From Anaerolineales bacterium (lineage in GTDB: Bacteria; Chloroflexota; Anaerolineae; Anaerolineales; Villigracilaceae): 12,647 nt of DNA. The position numbers and the translations under genes are program-made. The stretch spans positions 1 through 12,647 of the forward strand of contig JAICQC010000090.1 of assembly GCA_025938055.1 (NCBI GenBank). The letters are read 5' to 3'. Below the pieces are notes generated by a model that was not told where the DNA came from, did no database searches, and saw only the letters and a program-made list of their open reading frames with translations. Below, one piece after another: positions 6,664 through 12,485 of the stretch (within the stretch, counting starts at the first letter, position 1; each line of letters begins with the position of its first letter).

Positions 6664-7428
6664 TTACCAATCCCAGCTTTTCAAAGCATCCATCGACTTG
6701 TAATTTGTCAGATCCAGTTGCAAAGGTGTAATCGATACATACCCGGAAGCCAGCGCACCGACATCCGTTCCCTCCTCGTTGACGCCGGTTGGCAGTTCAC
6801 CGCCGATCCAGTAGTAGGGGCGGCCGCGCGGGTCCACGCGTCGGTCGAGGGCGTCGCGGTAGACGCGCAGTCCCTGCCGCGTGATCATGATCCCTTTCAT
6901 CGCATCCACGCTCAAATACGGGATGTTGACATTGAGTACCACGCCGTTCATCAACCCGGCTTCGGCTGCCTTCTTCACCACACGTTTGGCGATCTCTCCC
7001 GCGGGACCATAATCCGCCGGGACGTTGGCAGGCTTGTCCTGCGACGCCAGCGAAAAAGCGATGCCCGGCACGCCGGCGATGACTGCTTCCATCGCGGCGG
7101 TCACGGTGCCGGAATAGGTCACATCGTGACCGATATTGGAGAAGGGGTTGATTCCCGAAACGACGAGATCGACTTTGTCAATGTAGCCGAGCAGAGGCAG
7201 AGCCACACAATCCGAGGGAGCGCCATCGGACATGAAGGCAGGGGAGCCGTCGGCGAGGACGGTCTCGGTGACGCGGATCGGGCGCTCGAGCGTTTTGACG
7301 TGCCCCGAAGCCGACCAGTTACGGTCCGGCGCGAAGACGGTCACATTCCCGATCAACCGCATTGCCTGGGCGAGGGCAAGCAGCCCGGGAGCATGGACGC
7401 CGTCATCATTGGTAACAAGAATGTGCAT
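6664..7428 (-). CDS. surE: 5'/3'-nucleotidase SurE
   Basis: This 254-residue protein is a full-length SurE, a metal-dependent phosphatase that removes phosphate from nucleoside 5'- and 3'-monophosphates and is linked to stationary-phase survival. The N terminus MHILVTNDDGVHAPGLLAL carries metal ligands Asp8 and Asp9. APDRNWSASGHVKT supplies Ser39, and SGINPFSNIGHDVTYSGTV (91-109) supplies Asn94. The last motif usually reads S-G-I-N-x-G-x-N, so Pro-Phe here is a small variation. NVNIPY (near 168) is also typical. The ATG at 7428 has only a weak GGA upstream. A perfect TATAAT on this strand (7531-7536) would start transcription about 95 bases upstream. The ASCH gene follows after 41 bp, probably in the same transcript. 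Confidence 0.95.
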   Translation of the reverse strand: MHILVTNDDGVHAPGLLALAQAMRLIGNVTVFAPDRNWSASGHVKTLERPIRVTETVLADGSPAFMSDGAPSDCVALPLLGYIDKVDLVVSGINPFSNIGHDVTYSGTVTAAMEAVIAGVPGIAFSLASQDKPANVPADYGPAGEIAKRVVKKAAEAGLMNGVVLNVNIPYLSVDAMKGIMITRQGLRVYRDALDRRVDPRGRPYYWIGGELPTGVNEEGTDVGALASGYVSITPLQLDLTNYKSMDALKSWDW

Positions 7429-7465
7429 GTTGAATTCCGATTTAGATTATGGATTCATGAGGAGA

Positions 7466-7517
7466 CACTTGCGCCTGGGCGCAGTGCTGGTGTTGCTTCG
7501 CTACGCTTGCAATGACA
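7466..7517. repeat. fragment of a GCGAAGC-type interspersed repeat with hairpin
   Basis: Bases 7493-7517 read, on the minus strand, tgtcattgcaagcgtagcg followed by aagcaa. This looks like a copy of the common intergenic 'TGTCATTGCGAGCG(T)AGCGAAGCAA' repeat, recognised from memory. Next to it, 7466-7486 can form a nine-pair stem (cact-gcgcc with ggcgc-agtg, one bulged t). Both lie in the presumed surE leader. No function is evident. Confidence 0.45.
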
Positions 7518-7530
7518 TCAATGTTTGATG

Positions 7531-7536
7531 ATTATA
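7531..7536 (-). promoter_or_regulatory. candidate -10 box for surE
   Basis: Perfect TATAAT on the minus strand, with no good TTGACA at the expected distance. It would give a leader of about 95 bases for surE. Together with the + strand TATAAT at 7546 it forms the dyad ATTATA-N9-TATAAT (7531-7551), so the two divergent signals may share a control site. Confidence 0.35.
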
Positions 7537-7545
7537 ACGCGCCTG

Positions 7546-7551
7546 TATAAT
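7546..7551 (+). promoter_or_regulatory. candidate -10 box facing right
   Basis: Perfect TATAAT with a possible TTGATG -35 at 7525-7530, though the 15-base spacer is short. The start point would fall near 7557-7559, at the ATG of the broken reading frame that follows, so any message would be nearly leaderless. Confidence 0.35.
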
Positions 7552-7558
7552 ATCTCTG

Positions 7559-7742
7559 ATGCATCGGCTTTCTTCCTGCTTCGTTTTCCTCTTCCTGGAC
7601 ACCGATATTGCCTCTGCAAAGCAACCCGTTGCCGACACAGCCACTTTCTGGCGTGGACTTTGTCAAGATCTACGATGAGAATGGGACAACGCAAGATTCG
7701 AATGGATTGAGCGATTCCCTTCCCGCCTGTTTGCAGCCATAA
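7559..7742 (+). pseudogene. possible broken small secreted-protein gene
   Basis: No intact gene fits here, but two frames look coding in turn. From the ATG at 7559 one frame gives MHRLSSCFVFLFLDTD, a start like a short signal peptide, and stops at 7676-7678. A second frame, open from 7560 and ending with TAA at 7740-7742, carries QPLSGVDFVKIYDENGTTQD followed by SNGLSDSLPACLQP, which reads like real protein. One frameshift between about 7595 and 7660 would join them into a protein of about 60 residues with a hydrophobic N terminus and a Ser/Pro/Thr-rich middle. A perfect TATAAT lies just upstream and a palindromic terminator just downstream (7750-7777). It may be a decayed lipoprotein gene, or chance. 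Confidence 0.3.
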
Positions 7743-7777
7743 TTAAAAAGTAGGACAAGACTATAGTCTTGTCCTAC
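7743..7777 (-). terminator. perfect 28-bp palindrome acting as intrinsic terminator
   Basis: Bases 7750-7777 are an exact palindrome with 14-base arms (gtaggacaagacta / tagtcttgtcctac). On the minus strand it is followed directly by TTTTTAATT, so it forms a textbook terminator for the BNR propeller gene (stop at 7898) and any remnant between. On the + strand no T-run follows. The sequence looks like a dispersed palindromic repeat and shares GTAGG...CCTAC ends with the 6111-6150 palindrome. Confidence 0.8.
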
Positions 7778-7796
7778 AAGAGTTCAAGGCAAGTTT

Positions 7797-7897
7797 TCAG
7801 CGTTCAATATAACGTTTCAGGCTCTCGGCGATAGCGGTGTATGCATCCGCATCTTGGCGTAATTGTTCCTCTTGATAGCCAAGGTTTCCATTTTCTT
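7797..7897 (-). pseudogene. possible C-terminal remnant of a lost small gene
   Basis: Directly after the stop of the BNR gene, a different minus-strand frame carries QEEQLRQDADAYTAIAESLK then RYIER and a TGA at 7797-7799. The composition (charged, helical, natural codon choice) looks like a genuine protein C terminus. The frame is open back to a TAG at 7959-7961 and overlaps the BNR gene, but has no ATG, GTG or TTG. A 24-codon frame from the ATG at 7891 reads across the same bases but looks less protein-like. The simplest reading is a small gene that lost its start through a deletion or frameshift. The source family was not recognised. Confidence 0.3.
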
Positions 7898-9052
7898 TTA
7901 CACCACTGCCGCTTCCACCGATTGGATCGGAGGCAGGAAGTCCGCCATCAAATCCCAGCTATCGCCAGAATCGCGGCTGTAAAACAACTGCCCTGTGTGC
8001 GTCCCCACATAGATGCCGGCATCTTCGAATGGGTCCGTCGCCATCGCCTCTCGCAGAACAACCAGATGAGCCTTGTCCGGCAAGCCTTTTGTCAACCGCT
8101 CCCACGACTCTCCGGCGTCGCGGCTGCGCCAGACGGAGAATTTGCCGTCCACACTCATGCGGAACTCGTCGCTTTCCTCCAGTGCGACATACACCGTGCG
8201 CGGGTCGGTGGGGTGGACGGCGACCGGGAAGCCGAAGCGCGCAGGCAGTTTGCCATCGCCAATGTCGATCCAGTCTTCGCCGAAGTTGTCACTGCGGTAC
8301 ACGCCGCAGTGGTTCTGCTGATAGATCAAATTGGGCGTGGAGGGATGCATCGCCATCTTATGCACGCACTGCCCAAACTCGGGGAATCGGTTTGGCATGA
8401 AATCGGCGCGCACATTTTTGTTATACGGAGCCCAGGTCTGCCCGCCGTCGTCGGTGCGGTAGCAGCCCGCCGCGGAGACCGCGATATACATGCGTTGCGG
8501 ATTCGTTGGGTCCAGCAAGATGGTGTGAAGAGCCAGCCCTCCCGCGCCGGGATTCCACTGCCCGCGCTGGGGATGGTCGTACAGGCTTTCGTTCAGCTCC
8601 CAGGTCTCGCCGCGGTCTTTGGAGATGAACAGCGAGGCAGGCTGAGCGCCCGCGTAGAGAACGTTTGGCTCACTCTCACGCCCAGGCTTGATGTTCCAGA
8701 CCTTGATCATTTTCTCGGGCTGTTCCTTGATGCTTTCACCGCCTTCCGAGCGGAACGCTTCCTCCACAGTGCTTGCGGGCCTGCCGGACCTCGATGCGCG
8801 TGAGAGGAGCGGCACCTCTCTGGCTTGAGTCCAGGTCTTGCCGAGATCGTCTGAATAATGAGTGGTGGGACCGTAAACAAAGTGACTGGTCGCGGCGTGC
8901 AGGCGCTGGTCGCGCGGGTCCATCTGGATGTGCATCACATTCCAGCTCTTGAATTGAATATCACTGACTTTCCAGCGTTTGCGCTTTTCATTGCTCTCGA
9001 AGATAAAGCCGCCCTTCTGCGTTCCAACGAAGACCAGAACCTTTTTGCTCAT
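7898..9052 (-). CDS. BNR/Asp-box beta-propeller protein (sialidase-like fold)
   Basis: This 384-residue protein is built of propeller blades marked by six Asp-box motifs (S/T-x-D-x-G-x-x-W): SDDLGKTW (67-74), SKDRGETW (144-151), TDDGGQTW (200-207), SDNFGEDW (254-261), SRDAGESW (310-317) and SRDSGDSW (359-366). Such WD40/YVTN/BNR-like proteins are often auto-named exo-alpha-sialidase or glycosyl hydrolase, but Asp boxes are structural and I see no proof of sialidase activity. There is no signal peptide (MSKKVLVFVGTQKGGFIF starts directly with a strand), so it is probably cytoplasmic, which is unusual for a secreted-sialidase fold. The start is supported by AGAGGAG six bases upstream. It is transcribed alone, away from the + strand lipoprotein gene, and ends at the palindromic terminator 7743-7777. 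Confidence 0.9.
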   Translation of the reverse strand: MSKKVLVFVGTQKGGFIFESNEKRKRWKVSDIQFKSWNVMHIQMDPRDQRLHAATSHFVYGPTTHYSDDLGKTWTQAREVPLLSRASRSGRPASTVEEAFRSEGGESIKEQPEKMIKVWNIKPGRESEPNVLYAGAQPASLFISKDRGETWELNESLYDHPQRGQWNPGAGGLALHTILLDPTNPQRMYIAVSAAGCYRTDDGGQTWAPYNKNVRADFMPNRFPEFGQCVHKMAMHPSTPNLIYQQNHCGVYRSDNFGEDWIDIGDGKLPARFGFPVAVHPTDPRTVYVALEESDEFRMSVDGKFSVWRSRDAGESWERLTKGLPDKAHLVVLREAMATDPFEDAGIYVGTHTGQLFYSRDSGDSWDLMADFLPPIQSVEAAVV

Positions 9053-9201
9053 AGGTATCTCCTCTTGTCTGAATCCGAATAAATGTTCTAAAATTATTTT
9101 ATCACGAACGAAGGATGTGTTGCATTATAAAATATAGGTGAAGTCCACCATTGCAATAAACCTGCCCAACGATTACGATTCCGATCGAAAAGGAGGAAAG
9201 G
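9053..9201. promoter_or_regulatory. AT-rich divergent intergenic region
   Basis: This 149-bp stretch separates the BNR gene (-) from the SH3b lipoprotein gene (+) and must hold both promoters. A perfect TATAAT on the minus strand (9124-9129) could serve the BNR gene with a leader of about 65 bases. No clear -35 is seen and no convincing + strand promoter could be placed, although the AT-rich run TATAAAATATA (9127-9137) is suggestive. Confidence 0.4.
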
Positions 9202-9966
9202 ATGAGAAATCAGATATGGATCGCCGTCATCATACTGATCTTTGTGCTGTCGTCCTGCAACCTGCCAGCTCCTCAGATGACAGAATCCCCTGGCTCCTCA
9301 CCTACGCCCGTGCTTGATACGCCGACATCAAGCATCCCTGTATCCACGCCTGTTGTCCTGGAAACCCCGGTCGATTTTGAGCTTCCTACCATAACCCCGA
9401 GTTCTACCCCGAGCGTTGTTCTTGCCTCACCCAGGGACCAGCCGGTCAATTGCCGCTTTGGTCCCGCCACCTCGTACGCTGTCACTGGAGCACTCGTGGT
9501 CGGGAGGCAGGCAGAGATCATTGGCAGGAATGCAGATGCCACATGGTGGTACGCCCGCAACCCCAGCGACCCTTCCACATCCTGCTGGCTCTCCGCGGAT
9601 TTTGTGGATACAGTGGGTGATGTGCAGTCGCTGCCGGTGGTGAATCCACTGGAAAACATGGTGACCGGTATCCAGGTCCACGTGGATCCGCCTGTCATCA
9701 ATACGGCATGTGACGCGCTGCCGCAGGTGGTGGCCATCAGCGCTCAGATCACTGCCAGCGGACCCTCCACGGTAATCTGGCATTGGCAGGTGAATAATGG
9801 CTTCGTTTCGCCGGACAAGCAGATTCTGTTCGCAGCCGGCGATACCAAAACGGTTCAGGATTACTACGAGGTCAGCCTGATCAGCGATTACATCGTACAG
9901 GTGCAGACGACCCTGCCAAACATTATGACCGGGCAGGCAAGTTTCAAAGTCGTTTGTACGCCTTGA
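9202..9966 (+). CDS. SH3b-domain lipoprotein
   Basis: This 254-residue lipoprotein has a signal peptide ending in lipobox L-S-S-C (Cys19) after a hydrophobic core. A Thr/Ser/Pro-rich spacer (20-75) would lift the protein off the membrane. Residues 80-136 match a bacterial SH3 (SH3b) domain: VNCRFGPATSYAVTGALVVG, then AEIIGRN.DATWWYARNP and CWLSADFV. Cys84 and Cys128 are placed to form a disulfide. Residues 155-252 form a second beta domain, probably immunoglobulin-like, with Cys170 and Cys252 at its ends. In the family, SH3b domains bind cell-wall peptides or glycans, so cell-envelope binding is likely, with no enzyme activity visible. The start is strongly supported by AAGGAGGAAAGG five bases before the ATG. 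The histidine kinase gene follows on the same strand after a gap of about 90 bp. Confidence 0.88.
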   Translation: MRNQIWIAVIILIFVLSSCNLPAPQMTESPGSSPTPVLDTPTSSIPVSTPVVLETPVDFELPTITPSSTPSVVLASPRDQPVNCRFGPATSYAVTGALVVGRQAEIIGRNADATWWYARNPSDPSTSCWLSADFVDTVGDVQSLPVVNPLENMVTGIQVHVDPPVINTACDALPQVVAISAQITASGPSTVIWHWQVNNGFVSPDKQILFAAGDTKTVQDYYEVSLISDYIVQVQTTLPNIMTGQASFKVVCTP

Positions 9967-10025
9967 GCTGCATCCAGCCACCGATATGATCTGTCTATGC
10001 TAACTGGATGCGAATTGCGATGGAC

Positions 10026-10031
10026 TATAAT
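10026..10031 (+). promoter_or_regulatory. candidate -10 box for the histidine kinase gene
   Basis: Perfect TATAAT (in gactataatcc) ends 28 bases before the ATG at 10060, with no good -35. If used, transcription would begin after the upstream ATG at 9997 and exclude that start. Confidence 0.35.
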
Positions 10032-10059
10032 CCTTCGCGAAATTGGATCCAGTGCCGTC

Positions 10060-11433
10060 ATGATGCAGCACCTGCTCTCCTTACTCCAGCGGATCAAGAT
10101 TCAGACCAGGCTGGTATTCGCGAAGGTCCGCGATCTTCGTCCGCGCAGGTGGACTGCCCGGGACCGCGAGAACCTGATTCGCAAGCTGGAGACCAAAAAT
10201 ACTGAGTCAGAGACTCTGCGCAGGAGTCTGGCAAATATTGTCGGCACTCTCGAATTTTCCGAAATCCTTGATCGAATCCTTGCCGAGATCAGGCAGGTCA
10301 TTCCTTATGATACGGCTTCGGTCTGGCGAGTGGAAGGGACCCAGCAGCACATTATCACCGGGATAGATTTGCCGCCGGAAATCCAGGTCCCCGGCACCAT
10401 CTTTAACGTGGACGAAGACAATTCGGCATACCCGCTCATTACGGGCGTACAACCTTATATCCTGAACAACGATGTGCAGGCGGAATTGTCGGATTTTCAG
10501 GAGCAGCCGCACAATTATGTGCAATCATGGATCGCGATCCCACTGAAAACGCGCGGGAAGATCATTGGCTTGATCGCTCTGGATGGGAAGAGCCGTAACC
10601 AGTTCACGGAACATCATGCTGAACTGGCAGTGATGTTTGCCAACCAGCTGGCTATCGCGCTGGACAACTCAAGGCTGTTTTCCGAATTGCAAAACGAACT
10701 GGAGGCGCGCCGGAAGCTGATCGCCGAGCTGGAACTAAAAAATGATGAGCTTGAGCGCTTCACCTATACTGTGTCCCATGATCTTAAATCGCCTCTCTTC
10801 ACCATCCGCGGCTTTTTGGGCTATCTGGAGCAGGACGCAGTGTCCGGGAACCATGAACGTCTCAAAAGCGATGTCCAACGTATCACCGATGCCACCGACA
10901 AAATGCAGAGACTGCTGAACGAATTGTTGGAACTCTCTCGGATCGGACGGCTGAAAAATGAGTTTACATACTTCCCGTTTGCAGATCTGGCGCGTGAAGC
11001 CGCCGAACTGGTGCACGGACGGATCATGGCACGCGGCGTGTCGGTCCAAATTGACCCGAACCTTCCCACAGTCTATGGGGATCGCCCGCGCCTGACGGAG
11101 GTTCTGCAAAACCTGCTCGATAACGCCGCCAAGTTTATGGGCGACCAACCAGCGCCGAACGTAGAGATCGGGCAGGCTGGTGAAGATCCAGAGCGGGGCA
11201 TGCCCATCCTGTATGTTCGCGATAACGGGATGGGAATCTCTGCCGCTCACCATGAACGCGTATTTGGCTTGTTCAACCAGCTGGACCCAAAGACCGAGGG
11301 CACGGGGATCGGGCTTGCTCTCGTGAAGCGGATCATCGAGAGCCATGGAGGCAGGGTTTGGGTCGAGAGCGAACCTAAAGTGGGGACAACATTTTTCTTC
11401 ACTCTTCCGTCTTCCGCGCCAGACCCAACTTGA
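10060..11433 (+). CDS. cytoplasmic GAF-domain sensor histidine kinase
   Basis: This 457-residue protein is numbered from the ATG at 10060. A longer ATG start at 9997 adds 21 poorly fitting residues and has no ribosome site, but 10060 also has only a weak one. Residues 33-60 form a coiled coil, and about 62-205 a GAF domain (IPYDTASVW...SWIAIPLKTRGKIIGLIALDG). A helical linker (210-235) leads to the HisKA domain, TVSHDLKSPLF with phospho-acceptor His240. The ATPase domain has an N box (Glu347, Asn351, Asn355), G1 D-N-G-M-G (388-392) and G2 E-G-T-G-I-G-L (413-419). It therefore has all residues for autophosphorylation. No membrane segment is seen, so the signal is internal. No response regulator gene is adjacent, so its partner is elsewhere. 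It ends just before the promoter of the next gene. Confidence 0.9.
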   Translation: MMQHLLSLLQRIKIQTRLVFAKVRDLRPRRWTARDRENLIRKLETKNTESETLRRSLANIVGTLEFSEILDRILAEIRQVIPYDTASVWRVEGTQQHIITGIDLPPEIQVPGTIFNVDEDNSAYPLITGVQPYILNNDVQAELSDFQEQPHNYVQSWIAIPLKTRGKIIGLIALDGKSRNQFTEHHAELAVMFANQLAIALDNSRLFSELQNELEARRKLIAELELKNDELERFTYTVSHDLKSPLFTIRGFLGYLEQDAVSGNHERLKSDVQRITDATDKMQRLLNELLELSRIGRLKNEFTYFPFADLAREAAELVHGRIMARGVSVQIDPNLPTVYGDRPRLTEVLQNLLDNAAKFMGDQPAPNVEIGQAGEDPERGMPILYVRDNGMGISAAHHERVFGLFNQLDPKTEGTGIGLALVKRIIESHGGRVWVESEPKVGTTFFFTLPSSAPDPT

Positions 11434-11441
11434 TTCCGTAC

Positions 11442-11447
11442 TATAAT
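11442..11447 (+). promoter_or_regulatory. candidate -10 box for the 11499 gene
   Basis: Perfect TATAAT just after the kinase stop. A start near 11454 would give a 45-base leader containing the GAGGAG ribosome site. No clear -35 is seen. Confidence 0.4.
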
Positions 11448-11484
11448 ACTGTAGTCCCAGTGCTCGTCGGGGCGCTATCTCATC

Positions 11485-11490
11485 GAGGAG
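11485..11490 (+). promoter_or_regulatory. Shine-Dalgarno fixing the 11499 start
   Basis: GAGGAG lies eight bases before the ATG at 11499. It decides against the in-frame ATG at 11430, which overlaps the kinase stop and would add 23 unrelated residues. Confidence 0.75.
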
Positions 11491-11498
11491 CATTCTGC

Positions 11499-12404
11499 AT
11501 GAAGCGAGCAGTCAGCATCAGCATTGGTTCATCCAAACGCAACAAAGCCGTGGAAGTGACTCTGCTCGGCGAAAAGGTCAGCATCGAACGCATCGGCACG
11601 GACGGCGACATGGAAGCCGCTGCCCTGAAATACAAGGAACTGGACGGCAAGGTGGATGCCTTCGGCGTGGGCGGCGCGGACCTGGGCGCACTGGTGGATG
11701 GAAAATGGTTCCCATTGTATTCTGTACAACCCATGGTGCGTTTCGTGAAGAAAACACCCCTGGTGGATGGCGGCGGGTTGAAGAATACGCTCGAAAACAA
11801 GGCTCCTGCTTTTTTGGATGCGAAAATCGGTGATTACATTAATTCGCGCGGACGCAAAGTGCTGGTGGCGCTTGGCATGGACCGCTGGGGACTCTCGAAA
11901 AGTTTTGTCGAAGCCGGTTATGAAACTATTTTTGGCGATTTTATGTTCGGGTTAGACCTTCCGATTGCCATCCACAAGCTCAGTCAATTGAAAACTTTGG
12001 GCAACCTGCTGATGCCCATCGTTGGCCGCCTGCCCTTTGCGTGGGTTTATCCTACTGGTGAAAAACAGGAAAAACGCACGCCCAAATGGGGAAAATATTA
12101 TGCCTGGGCGACTGTGATCGCAGGAGATTGCCATTACATCAAACGCTTTATGCCCGATGACCTGACGGGCAAGGTGATTGTCACGAACACCACCACCCCT
12201 GAAGATGTGGAAGCCTTTCGTAAGGCAGGAGTAAAATATCTCGTCACAACCACCCCTGTGCTGGAAGGACGTTCCTTTGGGACGAACATGATGGAGGCTG
12301 CCCTGGTGGCTGTCGCTGGCAAGGGGCGCCCGCTGACCTGGCCCGAACTGTCCGAAATGCTCGATAAACTTGGTTTCGAGCCGCAGCTGCAGGAGTTGAA
12401 TTAA
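11499..12404 (+). CDS. conserved protein, often labelled quinate 5-dehydrogenase
   Basis: This 301-residue protein begins MKRAVSISIGSSKRNKAVEV. I associate this family with Chloroflexota genomes, where it carries the automatic name quinate 5-dehydrogenase. I cannot confirm that activity from sequence, and it does not look like a classical shikimate/quinate dehydrogenase (YdiB/AroE). Conserved-looking blocks are DAFGVGGADLGALVDG (53-68), TPLVDGGGLKNTLEN (86-100), VLVALGMDRWGLSKSF (121-136), GDFMFGLDLPIAIHK (146-160) and a C-terminal alpha/beta unit KVIVTNTTTPEDVEAFRKAG (225-244) with VTTTPVLEGRSFGTN (249-263). There is no signal peptide or membrane helix. The Asp/Gly-rich loops suggest a nucleotide or phosphate ligand, by inference. 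The nucleotidyltransferase gene follows after an 81-bp gap holding an octamer repeat cluster. Confidence 0.85.
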   Translation: MKRAVSISIGSSKRNKAVEVTLLGEKVSIERIGTDGDMEAAALKYKELDGKVDAFGVGGADLGALVDGKWFPLYSVQPMVRFVKKTPLVDGGGLKNTLENKAPAFLDAKIGDYINSRGRKVLVALGMDRWGLSKSFVEAGYETIFGDFMFGLDLPIAIHKLSQLKTLGNLLMPIVGRLPFAWVYPTGEKQEKRTPKWGKYYAWATVIAGDCHYIKRFMPDDLTGKVIVTNTTTPEDVEAFRKAGVKYLVTTTPVLEGRSFGTNMMEAALVAVAGKGRPLTWPELSEMLDKLGFEPQLQELN

Positions 12405-12468
12405 GTAGACAGGTAACGAGTAAGCAGGTAAACAAATTGTGTCCGTGTGTACCTGTCCACTTGTGTAC
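12405..12468. repeat. two facing arrays of degenerate octamers
   Basis: Left array on the + strand: GTAGACAG, GTAACGA, GTAAGCAG, GTAAACAA (12405-12435). Right array on the minus strand, read from 12468 down to 12437: GTACACAA, GTGGACAG, GTACACAC, GGACACAA. All fit roughly GTAnACAR and are contiguous, meeting around a single A at 12436. The two halves can pair imperfectly into a long hairpin (exact match gacaggta 12408-12415 with tacctgtc 12450-12457). The cluster ends just before the ribosome site of the next gene. The function is unknown. Confidence 0.6.
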
Positions 12469-12485
12469 CACTCCAAGGAGAATGT

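Noticed and set aside
6718..7515. 265-codon + strand frame opposite surE
   Set aside because: SurE motifs are unambiguous on the other strand. This frame is an artefact of GC-rich third positions, with a composition unlike a protein.
7841..8803. Long + strand open frame of 320 codons opposite the BNR gene
   Set aside because: It lies opposite a gene with six clear Asp boxes and a good ribosome site. Its His/Arg/Ala-rich translation has no recognisable motif and no Shine-Dalgarno.
9997..10059. Longer N terminus for the histidine kinase
   Set aside because: No ribosome site, and a perfect TATAAT lies inside the extra stretch. Kept only as a possibility.
10735..11493. 252-codon minus-strand frame opposite the kinase ATPase domain
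   Set aside because: The kinase H, N and G boxes are intact on the + strand and this frame shows no family signature.
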